From NCBI GenBank assembly GCA_025352485.1, contig JANXTJ010000083.1, positions 1 through 6,813 on the forward strand: DNA of 6,813 nucleotides, written 5' to 3'. The translations under genes were made by a program, and so were the position numbers. Position 1 is the stretch's first letter, and every line of letters begins with the position of its first letter. This document shows, piece by piece, positions 1-5,774 of the stretch. This DNA comes from Salinibacterium sp. (lineage in GTDB: Bacteria; Actinomycetota; Actinomycetes; Actinomycetales; Microbacteriaceae). The notes below the pieces were generated by a model. It was not told where the DNA came from, made no database searches, and saw only the letters and a list, made by a program, of their open reading frames with translations.

Positions 1-2
1 GC

Positions 3-563
3 GGGGCTTGGGCTCTGCAGTACGCCGAAGACCTCACCGGCGATGAGAAGGCTCGCGCCATTGCTGCCCTCGAAACCGGCGCCCGCGAACTGGGGCTGTG
101 GGCACCGGGGCGGTGGGGCGACATCATCGAGGATCGTGGCAGCCAGATCACCTTCTCCGCCCTCGGCCAGCAGGCCCCCGTCGATGCCAAGATGGCGTGG
201 GATGCCGACGGCAGCAAGAAGAAATCCCTCGGCGCGTATGTGGCGAATAGGCTGCCCGACCTCGAGGTTCGCGGTGGCGGGTCGACCTCCATCGACATCA
301 CCCGCAAGGGCATCGATAAGGCCTACGGGGTGAACAAGCTGCTGGTCACGCTCGATGCCACTGTGGATGAGCTGCTGTTTATCGGCGACCGGCTCGACGA
401 GGCGGGCAACGACTACCCGGTCTTCGCGCTCGGCGTGCCCTCGGTTCCCGTGATCGGCTGGCACCAGACTCTCGACATCGTGAATTCGCTCATCGGCTGG
501 CTTGACGATCAGGCCAAGCCCTTTCCCCTTGACACCATGGCACCTGCGACAATGGAGGTATGA
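3..563 (+). CDS. HAD-IIB family hydrolase, phosphomannomutase-like (C-terminal part, 5' end outside window)
   Basis: The reading frame is open from the left edge and ends in TGA at 561-563, leaving 186 visible residues; the N-terminus, with the catalytic DxD loop expected in HAD enzymes, lies outside. Visible residues GSQITFSALGQQAP (about 46-59) belong to the cap region. The segment TSIDITRKGIDKAYGV (about 95-110) carries the conserved lysine region of the HAD-IIB core. FIGDRLDEAGNDYPVF (about 126-141) is the acidic metal-binding motif and closely resembles the GDKTxxGGNDxEI motif of eukaryotic-type phosphomannomutases. Members are soluble Mg-dependent phosphatases or sugar-phosphate mutases. 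The exact substrate cannot be read from this fragment, and a mannose-phosphate role is only inferred from motif similarity. The stop overlaps the ahcY start by 4 nt, so the two are probably cotranscribed. An apparent methionine at 192 is internal, because homologous sequence continues upstream of it. Confidence 0.85.
   Translation, partial: GAWALQYAEDLTGDEKARAIAALETGARELGLWAPGRWGDIIEDRGSQITFSALGQQAPVDAKMAWDADGSKKKSLGAYVANRLPDLEVRGGGSTSIDITRKGIDKAYGVNKLLVTLDATVDELLFIGDRLDEAGNDYPVFALGVPSVPVIGWHQTLDIVNSLIGWLDDQAKPFPLDTMAPATMEV
554..558 (+). promoter_or_regulatory. Shine-Dalgarno-like GGAGG abutting the ahcY start
   Basis: A perfect GGAGG lies at 554-558, but only one base (559) separates it from the ATG at 560, much closer than the usual 5-9 nt. 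No other in-frame ATG, GTG or TTG start fits: an in-frame TGA occurs at 530-532 and no start codon lies between it and 560. The next downstream methionines fall inside conserved protein sequence. The site may act mainly through coupling with the upstream gene. Confidence 0.4.
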
Positions 564-2038
564 CCCCCGTCTCGACCGCCCTGCCCACTACGCTGCTCCC
601 GTTCAAGGTTGCCGACCTTTCGCTCGCCGAAGCGGGTCGTCACCAGATCCGTTTGGCCGAGCACGAGATGCCGGGGCTGATGGCGTTGCGCGCCGAGTTC
701 GGCGACTCCCGCCCGCTCGCCGGCGCCCGCATCGCCGGCTCCCTGCACATGACCGTGCAGACTGCCGTGCTCATTGAGACGCTGGTGGCGATCGGCGCCG
801 AGGTGCGCTGGGCCAGTTGCAACATCTTCTCCACGCAGGATGACGCGGCCGCCGCCATCGCGGTCGGCCCGACCGGCACGGCAGAGGCGCCGGCCGGAGT
901 GCCCGTCTTCGCGTGGAAGGGCGAGACCCTCGAGGAATACTGGTGGTGCACCGAGCAGATCTTCGACTGGAGCAGCGAGGGCGCGATCGGCCCCAACATG
1001 ATCCTCGATGACGGCGGGGATGCCACGCTGCTCGTCCACAAGGGCCGCGAGTTCGAGCTGGCAGGGGTAGTGCCAGAGACTGATTCGTCGGCAAGCCAGG
1101 AGTACGCGGTCATCCTCGATGTGCTGCGCCGATCCCTGGCCGTCAGCGCCGACCGCTGGACTACGATTGCCGCCGAGATCCAGGGCGTCACCGAGGAGAC
1201 CACGACCGGGGTGCACCGGCTGTACGACCTCGCGAAGGCGGGCGAGCTGCTGTTTCCGGCGATCAATGTCAACGACTCTGTGACGAAATCGAAGTTCGAT
1301 AATAAATACGGCATCCGCCATTCGCTGCCGGATGGCATCAACCGCGCCACCGACGTGCTGATCGGCGGCAAGGTGGCGTTCGTCGCGGGTTACGGCGATG
1401 TCGGCAAGGGCGCGGCAGAAGCTCTGCGCGGCCAGGGCGCGCGGGTGATCGTGAGCGAGATCGACCCGATCAATGCACTGCAGGCGGCGATGGATGGCTT
1501 CCAGGTCACGACGATCGAGAAGGCACTCGCCGACGTCGACATCTTCGTCACGGGCACGGGCAACGAGGCCGTCATCAGGGTCGAACACCTGCTCGGGATG
1601 AAGCATCTCGCGATCGTGGCCAATGTGGGCCACTTTGACAACGAGATCGACATGGCCGGCCTCGAGGCGCTTGCCGGTGCGGTGAAGGTCGAGATCAAGC
1701 CGCAGGTGCACGAGTGGCGCCTGCCCTCCGGCCGAAGCGTCCTGGTGCTCTCCGAGGGTCGACTGATGAATCTCGGCAACGCGACCGGGCATCCGTCATT
1801 CGTGATGAGTAACTCGTTCTCGAACCAGGTGCTCGCCCAGATTGAGCTGTGGGCCAACAACGACGGCGGCCAGTATGGGCACCAGGTTTACGTGCTGCCC
1901 AAACACCTCGACGAGAAGGTGGCACGGCTGCACCTGGCCGCTTTGGGGGTTCAGCTCACGACCCTGACCGCCAGCCAGGCCGCCTACATCGGCGTGCCGG
2001 TCGACGGCCCCTATAAGGTCGAGCACTACCGGTACTAG
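560..2038 (+). CDS. ahcY: Adenosylhomocysteinase (S-adenosyl-L-homocysteine hydrolase)
   Basis: This cytosolic NAD-dependent enzyme reversibly hydrolyses S-adenosylhomocysteine to adenosine and homocysteine, relieving product inhibition of methyltransferases and feeding the methionine cycle. At 492 aa it matches the long bacterial form (about 495 aa in mycobacteria, about 432 in human), with the usual insertion around residues 110-155 (FAWKGETLEEYWW). Substrate-domain motifs are SLHMTVQTAVLIETL (61-75), NMILDDGGD (156-164) and TEETTTGVHRLYDL (221-234). The catalytic block NDSVTKSKFDNKYG (238-251) supplies K243, D247 and N248, equivalent to human K186, D190 and N191. The Rossmann NAD loop is GYGDVGKG (277-284). 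NVGHFDNEID (365-374) closes the cofactor site. The C-terminal tail KVEHYRY keeps K486 and Y490, which reach the NAD of the partner subunit in the tetramer. All key residues are present. The start at 560 overlaps the HAD gene stop (ATGA). The gene is followed by a convergent RDD gene. Confidence 0.98.
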   Translation: MTPVSTALPTTLLPFKVADLSLAEAGRHQIRLAEHEMPGLMALRAEFGDSRPLAGARIAGSLHMTVQTAVLIETLVAIGAEVRWASCNIFSTQDDAAAAIAVGPTGTAEAPAGVPVFAWKGETLEEYWWCTEQIFDWSSEGAIGPNMILDDGGDATLLVHKGREFELAGVVPETDSSASQEYAVILDVLRRSLAVSADRWTTIAAEIQGVTEETTTGVHRLYDLAKAGELLFPAINVNDSVTKSKFDNKYGIRHSLPDGINRATDVLIGGKVAFVAGYGDVGKGAAEALRGQGARVIVSEIDPINALQAAMDGFQVTTIEKALADVDIFVTGTGNEAVIRVEHLLGMKHLAIVANVGHFDNEIDMAGLEALAGAVKVEIKPQVHEWRLPSGRSVLVLSEGRLMNLGNATGHPSFVMSNSFSNQVLAQIELWANNDGGQYGHQVYVLPKHLDEKVARLHLAALGVQLTTLTASQAAYIGVPVDGPYKVEHYRY

Positions 2039-2041
2039 CGC

Positions 2042-2062
2042 TTCGGCCGGGCCGCGGCCGAG
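2042..2062. terminator. GC-rich stem-loop between convergent genes, possible bidirectional terminator
   Basis: In the 33-nt gap between the ahcY stop (2038) and the RDD stop (2072), TCGGCC at 2043-2048 can pair with GGCCGA at 2056-2061 around a 7-nt loop, with a possible T-G wobble pair extending it to 2042/2062. Its position between convergent ends suits a shared transcription end. There is no T-tract on either side, so it is not a canonical intrinsic terminator. In such GC-rich DNA a 6-bp stem can also arise by chance. Confidence 0.4.
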
Positions 2063-2071
2063 CCGAGCGCG

Positions 2072-2923
2072 CTAGCCGCGGTCGGGGAATCCCCGCGGCA
2101 TCCCGTTGAGCACGGGGGCGAGCCGGTCGAGGCTGTCGCGTTCGAGTTGCAGCGCAGCCGCCTCGCGGTCACGGCGTAGCGCCGCGACCGCGGCGAGAAA
2201 GAGTTCGGCGTCGGCCGCGGGCACGGGGGAGACGTAGCGGGATACTTCGTTCGCGAGGCTACGGCTGAGGCGGTCACGCGTGATCGCCGTGAAGCCGCCG
2301 GCCTGCCCGAGGAACTGCGCCACCCGCCGGGCCAGCGGGTCTGGCAGCCGGGCGACGTCGGCGGTCAACGCCCACTCCTGAAGCTGCACGGGCACGCCGA
2401 AGATTTGCGTGGTGATCCGCGAAACGCGCTCGTTCTGGCTGTAGGTTCCGGCGACGAGGTCACCGAGGCGTTTCGCCTTGCTGTTGAGCAGAGCGACGAT
2501 CGCGGCCAGCCCCCCGGCCGTGGAGTAGATCTCGAGCAGGCCGATCAGCGCCCTGATGAACGCGTGCCGCAACCCGATGGCGCCACCGTCATCGCGCACG
2601 ATCCGAGCCCCGATCGCGAGCTTGCCCAGCGATTTGCCGTGCGTCATGGTCTCGACGGTGGTCGGGGCGATCACTAGACACAGCACGAATCCGACGACCC
2701 CGATGGCCTTCTGCAGCGCGTCGTCGAGGCCCAGCTGATCGGCGAGGTTGATCATGACGAGCACGATCGTGATGTAGGCGCCGCCGTAGACGAGGGCATC
2801 GATGATCGTGCCGGCCGCTCGCAGCACGAAGCTCGCCGGCCGCAGATCGAGCGCGACCGCCTCGCCGGTGATGAGCTGATCGGCGTCTTCCTCGTGCTCG
2901 AGGGCCCCTCGGTCTGTCGCCAT
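2072..2923 (-). CDS. RDD family membrane protein
   Basis: The product is 283 aa from the ATG at 2923. The RDD domain spans about residues 28-165. It has the opening arginine/aspartate motif RAAGTIIDALV (R35, D42) in the first membrane segment (about 36-60) and a second hydrophobic segment (about 71-91). The loop GKSLGKLAIGARIVRDDGG (96-114) follows, then a third hydrophobic segment (about 121-146) and the closing KRLGDLVAGT (151-160) with the last conserved aspartate. Residues 165-283 form a charged, probably cytoplasmic tail of unknown role, rich in Arg, Ala and Glu. The RDD family lacks one agreed function; transport or scaffold roles have been proposed. I chose 2923 over an in-frame ATG at 2998 because the longer form would run back through the start of the divergent SpoIIM gene and adds no family sequence. 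No Shine-Dalgarno precedes 2923, so a leaderless transcript is possible. In many actinobacteria RDD sits next to a divergent SpoIIM gene, as here. Confidence 0.9.
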   Translation of the reverse strand: MATDRGALEHEEDADQLITGEAVALDLRPASFVLRAAGTIIDALVYGGAYITIVLVMINLADQLGLDDALQKAIGVVGFVLCLVIAPTTVETMTHGKSLGKLAIGARIVRDDGGAIGLRHAFIRALIGLLEIYSTAGGLAAIVALLNSKAKRLGDLVAGTYSQNERVSRITTQIFGVPVQLQEWALTADVARLPDPLARRVAQFLGQAGGFTAITRDRLSRSLANEVSRYVSPVPAADAELFLAAVAALRRDREAAALQLERDSLDRLAPVLNGMPRGFPDRG

Positions 2924-2969
2924 GCCATTATTTAAGCAGATTGACCTACTCAACAGAGGAAAAGTCGCG
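2924..2969. promoter_or_regulatory. Divergent RDD/SpoIIM promoter region
   Basis: These 46 nt separate the two divergent start codons and are clearly more AT-rich than the flanks, with an AT run TTATTTAA at 2928-2935. On the minus strand TTAAAT (positions 2935 to 2930) matches 4 of 6 bases of a -10 hexamer and is followed after 6 nt by the RDD ATG, the geometry of a leaderless promoter. On the plus strand CATTAT (2926-2931) also matches 4 of 6. No convincing -35 partner is visible for either. A small inverted repeat TTGA-N5-TCAA lies at 2941-2953. Confidence 0.45.
2955..2960 (+). promoter_or_regulatory. Ribosome binding site AGAGGA of the SpoIIM-family gene
   Basis: AGAGGA ends 9 nt before the ATG at 2970. 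It decides the start: the alternative in-frame ATG at 2922 has no Shine-Dalgarno and would overlap the RDD start codon. Confidence 0.65.
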
Positions 2970-3962
2970 ATGGATCTGAACGCGTATTCCGCCGCCAACG
3001 GCGAGGAGTGGGATCGCCTTGCTCGCCTCGGCGCGCAGCGTCAATTCAGCGGCAGCGAGGCCGACGAACTCATCGACCGCTACCAGTCGGGCGCAAGCCA
3101 GCTGTCGGCGATTCGCACCAGCGCGGGGCAGTCGGTGCAGGGCGACCGCCTGTCGCTGTGGCTGAGCCGGGCACGATTGCGGTTTACAGGGGCACCCGCG
3201 AATGTCTTGCGGCAGGTGCCGCGTTTTTTCGTCGCGCAACTGCCCGCGGCGCTCTACCGGGTCAGGGTGCTGTGCCTCGTCATCGCTGGCGCGACCGCTC
3301 TCATCGCTTTTCTGTACGGCTGGTGGGCCACTGCCAACCCGGCCGTGCTGGCAAGCCTCGGCTCCGAAGCCGACCTGCAGGCCTACACGAAGCAGTTCGT
3401 GAGTTACTACTCCACCTTCTCCGAATCGTCATTTACGAGCGTGGTGTGGACGAACAACGCGCTGCTCGCGGCGCAGTGCATCGCCTTCGGCATCACCGGG
3501 CTTTACCCCGCGTACCTGCTGTTTACCAATGCCCAAAACTTGGGTTACGTGGCGGCGATCCTCAACCATTTCGGCCAGCTTGACCAGTTTTTCCTCTACA
3601 TCGCCCCGCACGGCCAGCTTGAGCTGTACTCGATATTTGTGGCGGGCGCCGCCGGGATGCGGATTTTCTGGTCGTGGATCTCGCCGGGCGCGCGCACGAG
3701 GGCCGGGGCGCTCGCCGAGGAAGGCCGCGCCCTGTTCACCATCGTCGTCGGTCTGATTCTCGCCCTCCTGGTGTCGGGGTTCATCGAAGGCTTTGTCACG
3801 CGGCAGTCCTGGCCGTGGCCGGTGAAGATCGGCATCGGGTCGGTGGCGCTCGCCGGTTTTCTGGCATACCAGTGGGTGCTCGGCGGCCGCGCGGCGCGGG
3901 CCGGCGAAACGGGTGATCTCGACGAGTTCGAGGCGGGTGCCACGCAGTTGGTGGCGGGATGA
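2970..3962 (+). CDS. Stage II sporulation protein M (SpoIIM) family membrane protein
   Basis: The product is 330 aa. An N-terminal soluble part of about 95 residues is rich in Arg and Gln. It precedes a set of hydrophobic segments at roughly 98-118, 162-185, 190-211, 219-236, 255-273 and 287-305. The family signature is IAPHGQLELYSIFVAGAAGMRI (211-232), matching the PHGxxELxxxxxAGxAGxR core of the SpoIIM/DUF95 family. In endospore formers SpoIIM works with SpoIID and SpoIIP in engulfment. This organism is very probably not an endospore former, so the role here is unknown, perhaps envelope remodelling. The tail after 305 is acidic and presumably cytoplasmic. The stop overlaps the MFS start (ATGA at 3959-3962), implying cotranscription and translational coupling. 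The divergent neighbour is an RDD protein, a common pairing. The start at 2970 is supported by an upstream AGAGGA; a 346-aa form from 2922 is less likely. Confidence 0.9.
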   Translation: MDLNAYSAANGEEWDRLARLGAQRQFSGSEADELIDRYQSGASQLSAIRTSAGQSVQGDRLSLWLSRARLRFTGAPANVLRQVPRFFVAQLPAALYRVRVLCLVIAGATALIAFLYGWWATANPAVLASLGSEADLQAYTKQFVSYYSTFSESSFTSVVWTNNALLAAQCIAFGITGLYPAYLLFTNAQNLGYVAAILNHFGQLDQFFLYIAPHGQLELYSIFVAGAAGMRIFWSWISPGARTRAGALAEEGRALFTIVVGLILALLVSGFIEGFVTRQSWPWPVKIGIGSVALAGFLAYQWVLGGRAARAGETGDLDEFEAGATQLVAG

Positions 3963-5263
3963 CGCAGCCACCCACGGCGCCGATCGACGCCGCGGCCCCG
4001 CTGCTGCGCAACCGCAGCTTCCTCTGGTTGTGGGGCGGCCAGAGCATCAGCCAGCTTGGCGCGCAGTTCACCAATCTCGCCATTCCCGTGCTTGCAGTCA
4101 GCCTGCTCGGGGCAACCGAATTTCAGGTCGGCCTTCTCAACGCCGCCGAGACCGCAGCGTTCCTCGTCGTCGGCCTTCCCGCCGGTGCCTGGATCGACCG
4201 TCTACTGAAACGCAGGGTGATGATCGCGGCCGATCTCGTGCGCGCGGTCGTGCTCGCCACGATCCCAGTGTTGTGGGGTGCGGGCGTGCTCGAGATTTGG
4301 CAGCTTTACATCGTCGGAGCGACAGTGGGCGTCGCCACTGTATTCTTCGACGTCTCGTATCAGAGCTACATCCCCGTACTCCTTCCCGGCGCGCAGATCA
4401 CTGACGCTAATTCAAAGCTCGAAGCGACCGATCAGGTCGCGAGGATCGGCGGCCCCGGGCTCGCCGGGGCGCTGCTGGCGATCGTCAGCGCCCCCGTCCT
4501 GCTGCTCGTTGACGGCATTTCGTATGTGTTCTCGGCATTTGCCATCTGGCGAACGAAAGATAGCGAGAAGCTGGCGGGCCCGGCTGCGAGGGAGAGCCTG
4601 CCCCAGGAAATCGCCGAGGGCCTGCGCTTCGTTTTCGCGCATCCGATCCTGCGCAGGATCACCGCGACCACGGGCGTCGGCAACTTCTTCGGTGCGCTCG
4701 CGATGACACTCGAGACGATTCTCATTCTTCGCATCCTCGGGCTGAGCCCCGCCGCCCTGGGGATTATCTTTGGGCTGGGTTCGGTCGGTGGGTTGCTGGG
4801 GGCGCTCGCCACCCCATGGATCACGAAGCGAATCGGCGAGGGGACGGCGGTGTCGCTGTCTGCCGTGGCGCTCGGTGTGGCATCCGCCTCGCTGCCACTG
4901 GCCGGAACGTTCCCGACTTTCGCCATCCCGATCCTGATCGGTGGCGTGCTGCTGCAGTCATTCCTCGTACTCATCTACAACATTACCCAGGTCACGATGC
5001 GCCAGCGGCTCACCCCGCCGCGGTTGCTCGGGCGCATGAACGCGTCGATTCGTTTCGTGGTGTGGGGCGTCATGCCGATCGCGAGCATCGCATCCGGAAT
5101 TCTCGGCACGGCCATTGGGGTGATCCCGACGATGTGGATCGGGGCGGCCGGCACCCTGCTCGCCTCGGCGTTCGTGCTGTTCTCGCCGATCACCCGGATG
5201 AAGGTGCTGCCGAGCGAGCAACTCCCCGACCCGCGGGCGGAGGAACCTCGACCCGAGCCGTAA
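3959..5263 (+). CDS. MFS transporter, MFS_3/EntS-like drug or metabolite exporter
   Basis: The 434-aa product has the hydrophobicity and length of a 12-helix major facilitator permease of the inner membrane. A short cytoplasmic N-terminus leads into LLRNRSFLWLWGGQSISQLGAQFTNLAIPVLA (about 15-46), typical of the MFS_3 (EntS/macrolide-efflux-like) group. The loop motif GAWIDRLLKRRVMI (76-89) is the MFS motif A with D80, R81, R85 and R86. RIGGPGLAGALL (162-173) resembles the exporter motif C region. A central loop of about residues 197-228 separates the two halves. The segment around 340-363 (NITQVTMRQRL followed by LLGRMNAS) is a hallmark of this subfamily. The tail from about 410 is hydrophilic and Pro/Glu-rich. 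Proton-driven export is expected from the family, but the substrate cannot be told from sequence. The start overlaps the SpoIIM stop by 4 nt, with only a GGCGGG just upstream, so translation probably depends on coupling. The fur gene follows 49 nt downstream in the same direction. Confidence 0.93.
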   Translation: MTQPPTAPIDAAAPLLRNRSFLWLWGGQSISQLGAQFTNLAIPVLAVSLLGATEFQVGLLNAAETAAFLVVGLPAGAWIDRLLKRRVMIAADLVRAVVLATIPVLWGAGVLEIWQLYIVGATVGVATVFFDVSYQSYIPVLLPGAQITDANSKLEATDQVARIGGPGLAGALLAIVSAPVLLLVDGISYVFSAFAIWRTKDSEKLAGPAARESLPQEIAEGLRFVFAHPILRRITATTGVGNFFGALAMTLETILILRILGLSPAALGIIFGLGSVGGLLGALATPWITKRIGEGTAVSLSAVALGVASASLPLAGTFPTFAIPILIGGVLLQSFLVLIYNITQVTMRQRLTPPRLLGRMNASIRFVVWGVMPIASIASGILGTAIGVIPTMWIGAAGTLLASAFVLFSPITRMKVLPSEQLPDPRAEEPRPEP

Positions 5264-5280
5264 TCCGCCGCGTGTTATTT
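5236..5280 (+). terminator. Possible intrinsic terminator after the MFS gene
   Basis: GGCGGA (5236-5241) can pair with TCCGCC (5264-5269). A second small hairpin, CTCG-ACC-CGAG (5247-5257), sits inside the loop. Downstream lies the T-rich run TTATTTT (5275-5281). The stem includes the end of the MFS reading frame, and the T-run starts a few bases after the stem rather than directly at it, so the call is weak. If real, it separates the SpoIIM-MFS unit from the fur-catalase unit and overlaps the fur control region. Confidence 0.3.
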
Positions 5281-5298
5281 TGAATCGTTCACGATAAC
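5274..5298. promoter_or_regulatory. 25-bp imperfect palindrome, candidate Fur-family operator
   Basis: The sequence reads GTTAT-N2-TGAA-N3-TTCA-N2-ATAAC, symmetric about 5286, with 9 of 12 half-site positions paired. It lies immediately upstream of the candidate -10 hexamer of furA and covers the -35 area, so bound protein would block transcription. Fur-family dimers bind AT-rich inverted repeats of this size, and related FurA/CatR regulators are autoregulatory. Assigning FurA as the binder is inference from position and symmetry. Confidence 0.6.
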
Positions 5299-5300
5299 GG

Positions 5301-5306
5301 TAGGCT
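5301..5306 (+). promoter_or_regulatory. Candidate -10 element of furA, leaderless geometry
   Basis: TAGGCT fits the actinobacterial TANNNT -10 pattern and is followed by 6 nt and then the ATG at 5313, placing the expected transcription start on or beside the first base of the start codon. No Shine-Dalgarno is present in GGTGTC (5307-5312). A -35 is poorly defined: TTGAAT at 5280-5285 gives a 15-nt spacer, and TTTTGA at 5278-5283 gives 17 nt. Confidence 0.5.
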
Positions 5307-5312
5307 GGTGTC

Positions 5313-5774
5313 ATGTCCGTGGCCATCGAAGAGCAACTGCGCCTATCGGGCCTGCGGGTTACTGAGGGTCGACTGCGGGTGCTTCGGATGCTTTCTCGGA
5401 TGCCGCACAGCGACGCCGCAACCCTGCACGGCGCGTTGCGTGCCGAGGACTACCGCACCTCGCTGCAGTCGGTGCACAACATGCTCGGCAGCCTCACCGT
5501 GGCAGGCGTCATCCGCCGGATCGAGCCGGCAGGCTCCGCGGCGCGCTATGAGCGCCGGACCAACGACAACCATCACCACGTCGTCTGCACGTCGTGTTCC
5601 GCCGTGGCGGACATCGACTGCGTCGTGGGGCAGGCACCGTGCCTGCACCCCGCTGACGCCGCGGGATTCACGATTTTCTCGGCAGAGGTCACTTTTTGGG
5701 GCGTGTGCAACGGCTGCGCACCCCACCCGCCGATCACCATCAGCCGCAATGAAAAAGATAGGACGACAGCATGA
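5313..5774 (+). CDS. furA: Fur-family transcriptional regulator, FurA/CatR type
   Basis: This 153-aa metal-dependent repressor closely resembles mycobacterial FurA, including the blocks LRVT (14-17), GSAARYERR (74-82), DNHHHVVC (85-92), the stretch ending APC (108-110) and VTFWGVCNGC (126-135). The N-terminal winged helix covers about residues 8-80, with the recognition helix around 50-66. Structural zinc cysteines are C92/C95 and C132/C135. Predicted regulatory metal ligands are H32, E80, H87, H89 and D100. By position from the CxxC pair, D100 matches the Asp of PerR that is Glu in classical Fur, a feature linked to peroxide sensing. It should repress itself and the downstream catalase and be released by hydrogen peroxide, as known for FurA-katG and CatR-catA pairs. 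The start at 5313 matches family length and has a -10 hexamer but no Shine-Dalgarno. The stop overlaps the catalase start (ATGA at 5771-5774). Confidence 0.94.
   Translation: MSVAIEEQLRLSGLRVTEGRLRVLRMLSRMPHSDAATLHGALRAEDYRTSLQSVHNMLGSLTVAGVIRRIEPAGSAARYERRTNDNHHHVVCTSCSAVADIDCVVGQAPCLHPADAAGFTIFSAEVTFWGVCNGCAPHPPITISRNEKDRTTA
5760..5763 (+). promoter_or_regulatory. Ribosome binding site of the catalase gene
   Basis: AGGA at 5760-5763 lies 7 nt before the catalase ATG, inside the end of furA. An A-rich patch (5747-5759) immediately upstream is unusual in this GC-rich DNA and may keep the site unstructured. The gene thus has its own site as well as the stop/start overlap. Confidence 0.6.

Noticed and set aside
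480..560. Possible S-adenosylhomocysteine riboswitch before ahcY
   Set aside because: There is no intergenic leader: the HAD coding sequence runs to within the ahcY start codon, and no suitable structured region is visible.
509..1792. Long open frame on the minus strand opposite ahcY (427 codons)
   Set aside because: It is antisense to a strongly supported ahcY gene. Its Arg/His/Gly/Asp-rich translation is typical of the shadow frame of high-GC coding DNA, with no recognisable domain and no start signals.
2922..2969. Longer SpoIIM start at ATG 2922
   Set aside because: It has no Shine-Dalgarno, overlaps the RDD start codon, and adds 16 residues with no family resemblance. ATG 2970 has a well-placed AGAGGA.
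2924..2998. Longer RDD start at 2998 on the minus strand
   Set aside because: It would overlap the SpoIIM start and promoter. The extra 25 residues are not RDD-like, and the protein from 2923 has a normal RDD N-terminus.
3959..5312. MFS exporter as an iron/siderophore exporter under FurA control
   Set aside because: The MFS gene lies upstream of the palindrome in the same direction, so the operator is placed to control furA, not the transporter. EntS-like similarity alone does not show a siderophore substrate.
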